Assembly (NCBI RefSeq): GCF_000016345.1
Contig: NC_009379.1
Location: forward strand, 1,674,001-1,738,000
Source of the DNA: Polynucleobacter asymbioticus QLW-P1DMWA-1
GTDB lineage: Bacteria > Pseudomonadota > Gammaproteobacteria > Burkholderiales > Burkholderiaceae
Length of the DNA stretch: 64,000 nt
Direction of reading: 5' to 3'
Within the stretch, counting starts at the first letter, position 1. Each line of letters begins with the position of its first letter. This document shows positions 7,370-16,533 of the stretch, piece after piece. The notes under the pieces are model-generated. The model did not search any database and had not been told where the DNA came from. It worked only from the letters and a program-made list of their open reading frames with translations. The translations under genes were made by a program, and so were the position numbers.

Positions 7370-8352
7370 GCTTTCTCTTCCTTCAAGAACACCCAGTGTG
7401 CGTATGTAGTGTAGATCAAAATAATGGGAACCAAAATCAATGTTCCTGGAAGCAAAAATTTCTGGCTCGAGAGCGGAGCTGCAGCCTCCCACAAGGTAAT
7501 CGTATCAGGAACAACGTATGGAAAAATACTAATTAACAGGCCAATATAAGACAGAAGAAAGATGCTGATGGTAGCCACAAAAGGTACCCAAGTATTTCTT
7601 CTATTGACCGCCCGAAAGAGAATGAAAATTGCTGCTGCCAATAATAAGGGAACAGGAAGTACATAAATTGCTTGTGGCCAAGCAAACCACCTACTTAAAT
7701 AATCTTGTTTAAGGAATGGCGTCCAAAGACTCACTACCCCAACCATTAACACCATCAGAGAGCCCAATACCTTAATCAGTGAGAAAGCTTTATTTTGCAA
7801 TTCTCCATCTGTCTTCAATACAAGCCAAGTAGCTCCCAGCAGACTATAACCAAGCGCTAAGGCAATCCCAGTCATCACCGAGAAAGGTGTCAACCAATCT
7901 AATGGTCCACCCGCATACGCGTGATCAACTACCTGAATACCTTGCACAAGTGCACCTAAGATCATTCCCTGAAAACAGGCTGCCAAGAATGAGCCTACAA
8001 AAAATAAACTGTCCCAAATCATGGCGCTTTGTTTGTTCTGCCAACGAAATTCAGATACAACCCCACGAATCACTAGTGAGAGCAACATGCCAATCAGCGG
8101 AAGGTAGAGCGCCGGAAAAATAATGGAGTATGCCAAGGGAAAGACGGCAAAAAGACCGCCACCGCCCAAGACTAACCAGGTTTCATTAGCATCCCACAGT
8201 CTGACTGAACTAAGCATCTGAGCCCGCTCCTGGTCCGAGCGCATGAGTGGAATCAATATACCTACACCTAAGTCATAACCATCAAAAATAATGTAGGCCA
8301 AAACAACAAAGGCGAGCAATCCACCCCAAATTAAAGTGATATCAAGATTCAT
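7366..8352 (-). CDS. cydB: Cytochrome bd-type quinol oxidase subunit II
   Basis: A 328-residue integral membrane protein with about eight or nine helices. The start MNLDITLIWGGLLAFVVLAYIIFDGYDLG and the SVRLWDANETWLVLGGGGLFAVFPLAY block are hallmark CydB sequences. Length (about 330) fits the short CIO/CioB branch rather than E. coli CydB (379). It forms the oxidase with CydA, oxidising quinol and reducing oxygen to water at high affinity. The 11-nt overlap with cydA and the 4-nt overlap with DUF2474 indicate a coupled operon cydA-cydB-DUF2474. Confidence 0.95.
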   Translation of the reverse strand: MNLDITLIWGGLLAFVVLAYIIFDGYDLGVGILIPLMRSDQERAQMLSSVRLWDANETWLVLGGGGLFAVFPLAYSIIFPALYLPLIGMLLSLVIRGVVSEFRWQNKQSAMIWDSLFFVGSFLAACFQGMILGALVQGIQVVDHAYAGGPLDWLTPFSVMTGIALALGYSLLGATWLVLKTDGELQNKAFSLIKVLGSLMVLMVGVVSLWTPFLKQDYLSRWFAWPQAIYVLPVPLLLAAAIFILFRAVNRRNTWVPFVATISIFLLSYIGLLISIFPYVVPDTITLWEAAAPLSSQKFLLPGTLILVPIILIYTTYAHWVFLKEEKA

Positions 8353-9796
8353 GTGAATCTCCCTTGCCTACATTTTGCAAATACGATCCATACACTGCAT
8401 TTTTTGATTGGGTAACTGGAGTCGAGGCAAGCTCACTACCAGCTGGACCTTGATTCATTAATCTTAAGATGTAATACACCCCAATGCCAAAGAGTACAAA
8501 ATACACCGTAATGAATGCCACTAGCGTTGTACCAACGGTTGCAGCATTTAAGAGTGAATGTGATTGAGTGGTATGCAACAAGTTATAAACGGTATAAGGC
8601 TGTCTCCCAACTTCAGTAACAACCCAGCCAGATAACACGGCAATAAAACCTGCGGGACCCATGACTAATGCGTACTTTAAAAACCAGGTTTTTTCGTAAA
8701 GTGTTTTTTTATGTCGCAGCCACAAGCTCCACATTCCTAAAATAAACATCATTACACCGAGCCCGACCATGATTCGAAAAGCAAAGAATGGCAATGCCAT
8801 TGGAGGAGTTTCATCCCTAGGCCAGGTATCCATACCTAAGATTTCACCATCTAGTGAATGAGTCAAAATAATGCTGCCTAAGTAAGGAATCTCTAAGGCG
8901 TAATCCATTTTTCTATTTTTGTCATCCGGAATGCCAAATATCATCAGTCCGGCAGGCTTTGCATCTTCGTAATGCCCTTCAATTGCTGCAATTTTCTTAG
9001 GTTGATATTTAAATGTATTAAGACCATGCTGATCACCCGCCTCCATTTGCATCGGAACAAGGATGGCAAGAATCCACAAGGCCATAGAAAACATCAGGCA
9101 GACTGCTTGACGTGAGCCTTGGGTAAATGTTCCAGCAGCAGACCCAACAGCGGATTTATTTAACCTCAATAAATGTAAAGCCCCAACAGAAGCAATAACT
9201 AAGGCTGTAGATATATAGGCCGCAAAGACCATGTGCACTAACCGATACACAAAAGACGGATTGAAAATGATTTTGATCCAGTCCTCGGGAACAAATTGAC
9301 CAGCCGCATTGATTGAGTAACCTGCTGGCGTTTGCATCCAGCTATTGACCGAAAGAATCCAAAACGCCGAAATAAATGTACCAATTGCCACCATTAAGGT
9401 TGCAAAGAAATGAATCTTAGGGCCAACGCGCTCTCTACCAAAAAGCATTACCCCTAAAAATCCAGCCTCTAAAAAGAAGGCTGTCATCACTTCATATCCC
9501 ATTAGAGGGCCAATGATAGGTCCAGCCTTAAATGAAAACACACTCCAGTTGGTGCCAAATTCATAACTCATGACCAAGCCTGAAACCACCCCCATCACAA
9601 AGGCAACTGCGAATATCTTGATCCAGTAATTAAAAAGATCTAGGTAGACATTCTTTTGGGAATAGAGGTGCAGCCCATTCAAAAGTGCGAGATAGCTTGC
9701 TAGTCCGATTGAAAATGCAGGAAAAATAATATGGAATCCCACGGTAAATGCAAATTGCATGCGTGCAAGCATGACTGCATCAAAAAATTCCATCAT
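8342..9796 (-). CDS. cydA: Cytochrome bd-type quinol oxidase subunit I
   Basis: A 484-residue protein. His22 in AFTVGFHIIFPAFSIG matches the axial ligand of heme b595. The MGYEVMTAFFLEAGFLGVMLFG helix carries the conserved Glu pair of the heme/proton path, and VGRQPYTVYNLLHT is the GRQP motif of subunit I. The chain is shorter than E. coli CydA and appears to lack the long Q-loop insertion, so it fits the CIO-type branch, which tends to resist cyanide. It acts in the inner membrane as the quinol-oxidising subunit. The Mqo gene upstream (31-nt gap) would feed electrons into the same quinol pool. Confidence 0.95.
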   Translation of the reverse strand: MMEFFDAVMLARMQFAFTVGFHIIFPAFSIGLASYLALLNGLHLYSQKNVYLDLFNYWIKIFAVAFVMGVVSGLVMSYEFGTNWSVFSFKAGPIIGPLMGYEVMTAFFLEAGFLGVMLFGRERVGPKIHFFATLMVAIGTFISAFWILSVNSWMQTPAGYSINAAGQFVPEDWIKIIFNPSFVYRLVHMVFAAYISTALVIASVGALHLLRLNKSAVGSAAGTFTQGSRQAVCLMFSMALWILAILVPMQMEAGDQHGLNTFKYQPKKIAAIEGHYEDAKPAGLMIFGIPDDKNRKMDYALEIPYLGSIILTHSLDGEILGMDTWPRDETPPMALPFFAFRIMVGLGVMMFILGMWSLWLRHKKTLYEKTWFLKYALVMGPAGFIAVLSGWVVTEVGRQPYTVYNLLHTTQSHSLLNAATVGTTLVAFITVYFVLFGIGVYYILRLMNQGPAGSELASTPVTQSKNAVYGSYLQNVGKGDSHES

Positions 9797-9827
9797 TTAT
9801 TTTCTTTATTAAAATTCACTCGTCGCC

Positions 9828-11330
9828 TTAAGGAATGTAATGCAGGCCTAATATCGGGGCAGTTTCTGCTCGGACTTTATTGCAAAGCGCAGCGTTCGTA
9901 ATTAAAGAATCACCATACGATTCAATGATGCTTTGCATCTTCTGCTTCCAGTCGCTTGGCAATAACCCAGTAGGTTCCATCCTATTAATCACATTAATCA
10001 TGATGAAGACTGCTGTTGATGCACCCGGTGATGCGCCAAGTAAAGCCACAATGGATGAATCAGCAGACTCAACGATTTCAGTGCCGAACTCCAAAATGCC
10101 AATCTTTGCTTTATCTTTTTTGATAATTTGTACGCGTTGACCAGCTACCTCGAGATACCAATTTTTTGGATTGACGTTTGGATAAAACTCTCTGAGCACA
10201 TCAAAGTGCTCCTTCTTAGTTAGCAGGACTTGCTGAACTAGATATTTAACCAATCCAAAATTTGTCAGCCCTACAGCGATCAATGGCAGGATGTTTCCAG
10301 GGCGAATAGACTTTATTAAGTCAAAGTAGGAGCCAGTTTTAAGAAACTTGGTCGAGAAACCAGCATAGGGGCCAAAAAGCACTGAGCGCTTGCCATCGAT
10401 AATGCGTGTGTCCATATGCGGAACAGACATTGGTGGCGAGCCCACAGCCGCCATTCCATACACCTTAGCTTCGTGCTGGCTCACAATTTCCTGATCATCG
10501 CAGCGCAACCAAATTCCACTGACTGGGAATCCTGCATAGCCATCAGACTCAGGAATACCCGATTCTTGTAACAATGTTAACGTTGCACCGCCAGCACCTA
10601 GGAAGACAAACTTGGCTTTCACATAACGCGTATTACCAGTTTTTTGATTAACTATAGTCAGACACCAACGACCATCTGCCTCACGCTTTAAATGCGTAAC
10701 CTTCTCCAAGAATGAAGCCTTGAATCCGCTTAAAGATTTTAAGTAGTTCATTAAATTTTTAGTCAATGAGCCATAGCTAACATCGGCACCTGTAATGATT
10801 CGAGTAGCAGCAATCTTTTCTTTTGGGTCTCTACCCTGAATGACCAATGGCACCCATTGTGCAATCTGCTTAGGATCCTCTGAATACTCCATGCCATGAA
10901 AGCAGTGATGAGCACTCATTGCTGCATGGCGCTTCTTCAGAAAGCTGACATGCTCGTCACCCTGAACAAAACTCATATGTGGCACTGGATTAATAAAGGA
11001 GGATGGATCTTTGATCGCGCCCTTCTTAACTAGGTAAGACCAAAATTGTCTAGAGAGATCAAATTCAACATTCACCTCCAACGCTTTAGAGATATTAACT
11101 GTGCCATCTGGCTCTAAGGGCGTGTAATTTAGTTCACAGTTAGCAGCATGTCCTGTACCTGCATTATTCCAGCTACCAGAGCTTTCAAGTGCCTCACTGG
11201 CCAAGGTCTCTACCAATTCAATGGATAGATTTGGATTAATCTCTTTTAGAAATACGCCCAGAGTGGTGCTCATAATGCCAGCACCTACTAATGCGCAATC
11301 CACTTCGGTCATATTATTCTGATTACTCAA
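9828..11330 (-). CDS. mqo: Malate:quinone oxidoreductase
   Basis: A 500-residue FAD-dependent membrane-associated enzyme oxidising L-malate to oxaloacetate and reducing quinone. The FAD-binding motif CALVGAGIMSTTLG sits near residue 13. Family signatures include SSGSWNNAGTGHAANCELNYTP split over residues 50-75, the FLGAGGATLTLLQ strand, FPVSGIW, and the C-terminal ALLGASPGASTAVFIM motif. Length agrees with proteobacterial Mqo (490-550). It lies between fumC plus a cupin gene upstream and cydAB downstream, all on the minus strand with 15-40-nt gaps. Together they could channel fumarate through malate to oxaloacetate and oxygen. Confidence 0.96.
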   Translation of the reverse strand: MSNQNNMTEVDCALVGAGIMSTTLGVFLKEINPNLSIELVETLASEALESSGSWNNAGTGHAANCELNYTPLEPDGTVNISKALEVNVEFDLSRQFWSYLVKKGAIKDPSSFINPVPHMSFVQGDEHVSFLKKRHAAMSAHHCFHGMEYSEDPKQIAQWVPLVIQGRDPKEKIAATRIITGADVSYGSLTKNLMNYLKSLSGFKASFLEKVTHLKREADGRWCLTIVNQKTGNTRYVKAKFVFLGAGGATLTLLQESGIPESDGYAGFPVSGIWLRCDDQEIVSQHEAKVYGMAAVGSPPMSVPHMDTRIIDGKRSVLFGPYAGFSTKFLKTGSYFDLIKSIRPGNILPLIAVGLTNFGLVKYLVQQVLLTKKEHFDVLREFYPNVNPKNWYLEVAGQRVQIIKKDKAKIGILEFGTEIVESADSSIVALLGASPGASTAVFIMINVINRMEPTGLLPSDWKQKMQSIIESYGDSLITNAALCNKVRAETAPILGLHYIP

Positions 11331-11345
11331 GTGGTGCCTCTTTAT

Positions 11346-11726
11346 TTAATTTTTGATGAAGGCAAGATCGCCATCAGTTTCTAAAATGACATACGCGCGT
11401 CGCCAAGGATCGTCGCCAATCAATTTCCAAGAATGTCCCGGGCCAGTAACATCTTCAGCCAATAAAATATCGCCCGGCGTGATAACAACGTGCTCATCCA
11501 CCTTATTCCAAAAATCTAGGGTGCCACGTAAAGTAATCACGAATTGTTTCGCTGGCGCATTGTGCCATTGCAAAGACTCTCCCGCTTTTGTCTCAGCAAA
11601 CGAAATACTCTTGGTTGAAAATTTGTCTGAAAGAAAATTGACTGTACCGCCATCTTTAAGAGCAATACGACCTTCTTCAAAACGTGAGATGCCTTCCGCA
11701 TCAGTCCACAAGCGAATACAACGCAT
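11346..11726 (-). CDS. Cupin-domain protein
   Basis: A 126-residue single-domain cupin. The first motif region reads SLQWHNAPAKQFVITLRGTLDFW, with the turn-Gly and hydrophobic pattern of cupin strands. The second reads ITPGDILLAEDVTGPGHSWKLIGD, with the PGD and GHSW landmarks. One His is in WHNAP and one in GPGHSW; a full three-His metal site is not evident. Function is unknown. Start ATG at 11726 has a good Shine-Dalgarno sequence (AAGGAGAT, about 6 nt spacing). It is sandwiched between fumC (39 nt) and mqo (15 nt), so co-transcription is likely, and a sensing or auxiliary role in C4-acid metabolism is only a guess. Confidence 0.78.
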   Translation of the reverse strand: MRCIRLWTDAEGISRFEEGRIALKDGGTVNFLSDKFSTKSISFAETKAGESLQWHNAPAKQFVITLRGTLDFWNKVDEHVVITPGDILLAEDVTGPGHSWKLIGDDPWRRAYVILETDGDLAFIKN

Positions 11727-11765
11727 TGTTTATCTCCTTTGATTCAATAAATACTGTTTTAACAA

Positions 11766-13223
11766 TTAGCTTTTGACGTCAGCCGAGCCCGGATGAGTCA
11801 TATTGATAGGAATAACTACCTTATCGTATAAGTCTTCTGTTACACCATTGGCCAGGGCCGCTTGTTTGAGTGACAAGCCTTTATCGATCGCGTAATGAGC
11901 AATGAGTGAGGCCTGGTCATATCCAATGATTGGGGAGAGCGCAGTAACCATCATGACTGAATTTTCAATATTTTTTTTGAGTTGTGCTTCATTCAATTCC
12001 GCACCCTCAATCATGAATTCTCTTAAATGATCACACATATCCGCCATGATTAAGGCAGAGTGTAGATAGTTATTGATGATGACAGGACGGAATGCATTGA
12101 GCTCAAAATTACCTTCAGCACCAGCCATTTGAACGGCAACGTCAGATCCCATAATCTGAATACAGACCATCAGCATCGCCTCAGCTTGGGTTGGATTCAC
12201 TTTGCCCGGCATGATAGATGAGCCCGGTTCATTTGATGGGAAATTAATTTCCATCAACCCGGTTCTTGGGCCGGAACCTAACCAACGAAGGTCATTAGCA
12301 ATCTTAAATAAGCTGACTGCCGCTGATTTAAGTGCAGCATGGGCTCTGACCATGCGATCCAGAGTGCCCTGTGCAGTAAATTTATTAGGGGCAGTTTGAA
12401 TGTTGTACCCAGTCAACTTACTAAGTACCTTGGCAACATCCTCACCAAAACCAACGGGTGCATTCAAGCCAGTGCCTACAGCAGTTCCGCCCATCGCCAC
12501 AGCGAGCAATCCATCAACCGCTTGCTTAATATCAGCAATCGCATCATCGAGTGCGCCAACATAACCAGACCATTCTTGGCCGACTGTTAGTGGCGTTGCA
12601 TCTTCTAAATGGGTGCGCCCAATCTTGACTACTTGATCCCATTGCTTTGCTTTTTTATCAATCGCATCACGCAATCCCTTAAGCGCAGGAAGGGTCTTAT
12701 CAACAGTCATCTTGTATGCGGCAATATGCATCGCAGTTGGGAAGGTATCGTTACTTGACTGGCCCATGTTTACATGATCGTTCGGATGAATCGGGGCTTG
12801 AGAACCCAATTTGCCACCAACCAATTGAATGCAGCGATTAGAAATCACTTCATTCACATTCATGTTCGATTGCGTACCTGACCCGGTTTGCCATACATAT
12901 AACGGGAACTCACTATTTAAAGATCCGCTAATTACTTCATCGCTCACCTTTTGAATCAGATCGCCCTTCCACTTTGGCAGTCTTCCGGCCTCAGTATTTA
13001 CGATGGCGGCTGCTTTTTTGACATAACCATAGGCCTGATAAACCTCTTTAGGCATCAAGTCATTACCGATATTAAAGTGATGTAAGCTGCGCTCGGTTTG
13101 GGCGCCCCAATAGCGATTTGCTGGAGCATCTACATTACCCAGGCTATCGAATTCTTGCCGTACGCCAGTAGCGCTTAAACCAATAGGTAAATCGAGGATT
13201 TTTGGGATGACTTCATCATTCAT
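11766..13223 (-). CDS. fumC: Class II fumarate hydratase
   Basis: A 485-residue fumarase C, converting fumarate to L-malate without an iron-sulfur cluster. The superfamily signature GSSIMPGKVNPTQ is present near residue 335. Other landmarks are GSGTQSNMNVNEVI, the active-site segment GRTHLEDATPLTVGQE, and NMGQSSNDTFPTAMH. The N-terminus carries about 20 extra residues before the usual RQEFDSLG start, so a later start is possible, although the ATG at 13223 is well placed. It leads the run fumC-cupin-mqo-cydA-cydB. The 247-nt gap upstream contains a nested dyad that may be regulatory. Confidence 0.96.
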   Translation of the reverse strand: MNDEVIPKILDLPIGLSATGVRQEFDSLGNVDAPANRYWGAQTERSLHHFNIGNDLMPKEVYQAYGYVKKAAAIVNTEAGRLPKWKGDLIQKVSDEVISGSLNSEFPLYVWQTGSGTQSNMNVNEVISNRCIQLVGGKLGSQAPIHPNDHVNMGQSSNDTFPTAMHIAAYKMTVDKTLPALKGLRDAIDKKAKQWDQVVKIGRTHLEDATPLTVGQEWSGYVGALDDAIADIKQAVDGLLAVAMGGTAVGTGLNAPVGFGEDVAKVLSKLTGYNIQTAPNKFTAQGTLDRMVRAHAALKSAAVSLFKIANDLRWLGSGPRTGLMEINFPSNEPGSSIMPGKVNPTQAEAMLMVCIQIMGSDVAVQMAGAEGNFELNAFRPVIINNYLHSALIMADMCDHLREFMIEGAELNEAQLKKNIENSVMMVTALSPIIGYDQASLIAHYAIDKGLSLKQAALANGVTEDLYDKVVIPINMTHPGSADVKS

Positions 13224-13314
13224 AATTATTTCCGCTAGTTATATATAGTGCGTGTCTCGTAAGTCCTTGCCCTGCAAGTGGTACAGCAAAGGACATTAAT
13301 CCCCATAATATACG

Positions 13315-13351
13315 GGTTAAAAATACATAAGTTATGTGAATCCCATTAACC
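13315..13351. promoter_or_regulatory. Nested dyad upstream of fumC
   Basis: A palindrome ACATAA-G-TTATGT (13325-13337) lies inside an outer pair GGTTAA (13315-13320) and TTAACC (13346-13351). It is about 100 nt upstream of the fumC start in a gap without genes. Two nested symmetric sites suggest a dimeric regulator or promoter region. The regulator is unknown, and chance occurrence in AT-rich DNA cannot be excluded. Confidence 0.3.
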
Positions 13352-13470
13352 ACTGCAGCATCAAAATGGTGCAATTATTAGCCCTTGGCCATTTAACCTT
13401 ATGCTCTAACTTATTTAATTCGAGGTAATCATCATGATGAATTTACCCAGGTAAAGCTTAGTTTGCATGA

Positions 13471-14163
13471 TTATTTACTGCAATTCCAAACCGTGAATGC
13501 AGCTTCAGGGCTCTTAGGGGTTACCACCACAATATATTGGTCCTTAGACTCTCTAGCGACCAATATCCCATAATCAGGTAAACCCTGAGAAACGGCAATC
13601 TTTTGAGATGTACTCCATACCCGATCTAAGTTTTGAATGTATGCGTGAGGATAATTTACAAAGTCTGATCGTGCATTTTTTTTCAAAGTAAGAATATGCA
13701 CATGGAGTTGATTCTGAGTTCTCTCTGACTTTGGATTTACTACTAATGCAAGTGAGTCTGATTCAATACGCTCTAAACCTATACCCCAAGCGAATTGCCA
13801 TATCCCCTCCTCTCGATTTACATCCTCAACACCTGTAATTATGTCTCTTGGTATGGCTAGCCCATGTACGAAATCAGAGGGGCATCCGCACATCTTAATG
13901 TCTCTTATGGCTGCATATTTCTGATTGAGGGTCCAAACTTCATTCGTGCTTTTGCATTCATTAATATTGCTACATCCCCCATCTGCTCTCGGCAACATGC
14001 AATTAGCACAGTAATTAGCCTTTGATGGATCAACACACTGAGTAACAATATGTAACAGAATGTCACCTTTTGCAACATTAAGTGGAGCAGCCTGAGAAGG
14101 TCCGCCAAAGACAAGTGCTAAAAAGAATAAGGCTTTAGCCCACACTTTTTTGCCATTCAGCAT
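13471..14163 (-). CDS. CDP-diacylglycerol diphosphatase-like periplasmic protein
   Basis: A 230-residue protein with a signal peptide (AKALFFLALVFGGPSQAAP). The mature part resembles E. coli Cdh, which hydrolyses CDP-diacylglycerol to phosphatidate and CMP. HGLAIPRDIITGVED corresponds to the LMPTYRINGTE region. The SERTQNQLHVHIL stretch matches the Cdh histidine motif, a HIT-like HxH with a following hydrophobic residue. A cysteine-rich insert (residues 45-70 and 92-96) is unusual. The ATG at 14163 is chosen over an adjacent TTG because it overlaps the TGA of the preceding gene (TGATG). An active Cdh is inferred from these motifs only. Confidence 0.72.
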   Translation of the reverse strand: MLNGKKVWAKALFFLALVFGGPSQAAPLNVAKGDILLHIVTQCVDPSKANYCANCMLPRADGGCSNINECKSTNEVWTLNQKYAAIRDIKMCGCPSDFVHGLAIPRDIITGVEDVNREEGIWQFAWGIGLERIESDSLALVVNPKSERTQNQLHVHILTLKKNARSDFVNYPHAYIQNLDRVWSTSQKIAVSQGLPDYGILVARESKDQYIVVVTPKSPEAAFTVWNCSK

Positions 14164-14405
14164 CAATTCTGCTCCACCATCCTCAAGTCAATTAATAGTT
14201 CTGACTCAGCATCAGCCAATTCTGCAAACTCTACCGCATTCATTTGATCATCAAAAGAGAGCTGCGCAAAGCGATCTGCGGCAACATAATTATTCTCTCG
14301 ATAATTATCTAAGGCCAATAACTGGTTCCAGGCGGCCTTTTGAAAATATTCTGCGGCCATTCTTCTTAAAGATATGATTTTTTCATTTGTATCTTGATCT
14401 AGCAT
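14163..14405 (-). CDS. Small helical protein, unknown function
   Basis: An 80-residue, mostly helical, acidic protein of no family I recognise (IISLRRMAAEYFQKAAWNQL, then QMNAVEFAELADAESELLIDLRMVEQ). No signal peptide, membrane segment or cysteine is present. It is supported as a real gene by an excellent Shine-Dalgarno sequence (AAGGAGGT, about 5 nt before ATG) and by a stop codon overlapping the next start (TGATG). Translation coupling to the Cdh-like gene suggests a shared process, possibly at the envelope, but no function can be assigned. Confidence 0.7.
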   Translation of the reverse strand: MLDQDTNEKIISLRRMAAEYFQKAAWNQLLALDNYRENNYVAADRFAQLSFDDQMNAVEFAELADAESELLIDLRMVEQN

Positions 14406-14547
14406 TTTGACCTCCTTGAATTTAGCCAGTATTGATTTTCAACTTGATCATCCACTCTTCAAGTTACATCTTCATGACCTCTAAATTATCGGAAGCTTAT
14501 TGCTCACCCTAATTTTTTCAAAGTATTCCGGCGAGGGGAATTAGGGT

Positions 14548-15558
14548 TTAAATAATTTTTTTGTACTTGAGGCCTGCATAGACAAGGCCACCACAAGCAG
14601 CCATGAGCATCATCACCCCATAAAAAGAGCCTTTAAGTCCAGGCAAATCTTCCATATTCATTCCCATAATTCCCGTTAGTAGAGTCATTGGGAGAAATAT
14701 GACAGTCATGATGGACAAAACTTGTAAGTTACGGGCATTAAATTCTGCTACGTGCGCAGCCTGCTCATCCTGCAATACCTTCGCCCTGTCATAGAGATTA
14801 GAAATATCTTGAACTAAAAAGGATAGTAGATCTAAATCATCACTCAGTCTCGTTTTATCTTGAGCCGAGAACCAATAAGGCAAGTGTTTTTGTAATCGAT
14901 GAAGCGCAACTAACTCAGGCGCAAACTGACGTCGTAAGCGACTGCAATGAATGCGAATTCGACCTAAATTTTCATGTTCTGGAATTTCACGGCCCTTTAA
15001 TAATAATTCCTCTAAATCGTCCATCTTTTCAGATAGGCGTATTAGCAAAGTCCTTAGGTATTCAGCTCGTAAATCGATCAATTCATGAAATAACTCGATT
15101 GCAGAGTGTGGGTGTAATTGCCCATCTCTAAGGTCGGCCCTTAATTTATCCGTGGTGTTGAGTGGCTTATTTCTTAGCGAGATCATCAATCTCGGAGTCA
15201 GGATGGCCCATAAGGTGCCTAATGTTGCCTCACCCTCTTTGACACCAAATTCTTGGTGAAAATCATTCATCACCATTAATAAACAATCGTCTAACTTTTC
15301 AATTCTTTCCAAACGACTTCGGGTCACCCCCTCATGAATCATCTCTACAACACGCTCAGGGATCAGGGGTGTTTTATCAAGCCAGCGTTGAACTTGGGAA
15401 TGGGCTAAATTGAGGTGCAACCAGATAGATTGCTGGGAATCATCTAATTTTTCCGTAATCTGATCCAAGGGAATTTCATAGTTCTCGCCCGAACTGGTCA
15501 TTGCCCAAGCAAAAACTACGCCATCAATCGGAAAAGAATTCAGTGTTAGATCGCTCAT
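14548..15558 (-). CDS. CorA-family metal ion transporter, ZntB-like
   Basis: A 336-residue 2-TM-GxN family transporter. A long cytoplasmic N-terminal domain rich in helices (residues 1-270) is followed by two transmembrane segments near the C-terminus (VLSIMTVIFLPMTLLTGIMG and GVMMLMAACGGLVYAGL). The GMN signature is in GIMGMNMEDLPGL. The periplasmic loop after GMN is ED-rich but lacks the MPEL sequence typical of CorA magnesium channels, which favours the ZntB/zinc branch. Ion specificity remains inferred. It appears monocistronic, divergent from the beta-barrel gene at 15617 with about 58 nt between them. Confidence 0.85.
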   Translation of the reverse strand: MSDLTLNSFPIDGVVFAWAMTSSGENYEIPLDQITEKLDDSQQSIWLHLNLAHSQVQRWLDKTPLIPERVVEMIHEGVTRSRLERIEKLDDCLLMVMNDFHQEFGVKEGEATLGTLWAILTPRLMISLRNKPLNTTDKLRADLRDGQLHPHSAIELFHELIDLRAEYLRTLLIRLSEKMDDLEELLLKGREIPEHENLGRIRIHCSRLRRQFAPELVALHRLQKHLPYWFSAQDKTRLSDDLDLLSFLVQDISNLYDRAKVLQDEQAAHVAEFNARNLQVLSIMTVIFLPMTLLTGIMGMNMEDLPGLKGSFYGVMMLMAACGGLVYAGLKYKKII

Positions 15559-15616
15559 AGGTGGGTATTGTAAGGGCAGACATCAGACTGTCATAAGAGC
15601 AATTTAAGGTAATGGC

Positions 15617-16480
15617 TTGAAATCCCCTATCGCCCTCCAATTGTTTAAATACATACTGCTTCTGCTTTTTCTTATTTCAACATCTGCAGTTGCCTTTGAA
15701 CCATTAAATACAGATGATGCGGGTACTGTAGAGGCAGGCAGAAATCAAATAGAGCAATATTTTTTCTCTATTAATCGGCATGGCAATACAAGCGCCACTC
15801 CAACTGATATTGTTACTCCGGGTGAGGAATACTCTGGACAGGATAGCGCTAAAGCATTTCCATTTACGTATACCAGGGGTCTTACCAAAACCCTAGAGGC
15901 TTCTATTGCTACAACTTACTACACCCAGCCCACCGGAAATTACACTAGATTTTCAAACTCAATGATTGGACTTAAATGGCGTTTTTTAGAAGATCAAGAA
16001 AATCATTACGCTCTAGCCGTTAAACCCACTCTCATTTTTCCAGCTAGTCAGCAGCAGCAAGTTAATGGACTAGGATCTGCAGCCTTGAATTATGGAGTCA
16101 ACTTCATAGCCTCTCGTTATTGGGAGTCACTTGAAGTGCATGTGAATCTGTCTTATATGCATTCACCCTACAACACCAATTATGCAGTTGGACAAAGTAT
16201 GGATCTTAATCGCACCAATATACTATTGATGTCTTTTGCGCCTGTCTTAACACTCTGGCCTGGGGTGAAGGTCGCTCTAGACATTGGCGCTACTACCAAC
16301 CCACCAATACCCGAGCAATATTTAAATACTTACGGGCTTGTTGCACTCATTCTTTCTCCGACTGAAGATATAGATATTGGCCTTTCAGCTATGAGGAGTG
16401 CCGCTAATTATGGGACGGTTTTATCTGCTAATGACACCAATGCGACACGCACGGAAATCGGTGTGACTTGGCGTTTTTAA
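15617..16480 (+). CDS. Outer-membrane beta-barrel, MetA-pathway/transporter-like
   Basis: A 287-residue secreted protein: signal peptide FKYILLLLFLISTSAVAFEP, then FEPLNTDDAGTVEAGRNQIEQYF, a start typical of the 'MetA-pathway of phenol degradation' (PF13557-like) outer-membrane proteins. Many alternating amphipathic strands follow, and the chain ends in GVTWRF with a C-terminal Phe, the usual barrel-assembly signal. Substrate is unknown. The start is TTG at 15617, preceded by AAGG at a suitable distance; the overlapping ATG at 15612 leads at once to a stop in another frame. A strong terminator hairpin follows at 16535. Confidence 0.78.
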   Translation: MKSPIALQLFKYILLLLFLISTSAVAFEPLNTDDAGTVEAGRNQIEQYFFSINRHGNTSATPTDIVTPGEEYSGQDSAKAFPFTYTRGLTKTLEASIATTYYTQPTGNYTRFSNSMIGLKWRFLEDQENHYALAVKPTLIFPASQQQQVNGLGSAALNYGVNFIASRYWESLEVHVNLSYMHSPYNTNYAVGQSMDLNRTNILLMSFAPVLTLWPGVKVALDIGATTNPPIPEQYLNTYGLVALILSPTEDIDIGLSAMRSAANYGTVLSANDTNATRTEIGVTWRF

Positions 16481-16533
16481 TGGCAAGTAACTGCTGACAT
16501 ATTAATAACTTTGTTAGGTAGATATTTATTCAC

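Noticed and set aside
7238-7492. 84-codon version of the DUF2474 gene
   Set aside because: The first half lies antisense-free but inside cydB in another frame; only the last 43 residues match DUF2474, and the ATGA overlap fixes the start.
11353-11742. Plus-strand 129-codon frame
   Set aside because: Antisense to the cupin gene, whose protein shows real domain motifs and a good ribosome site.
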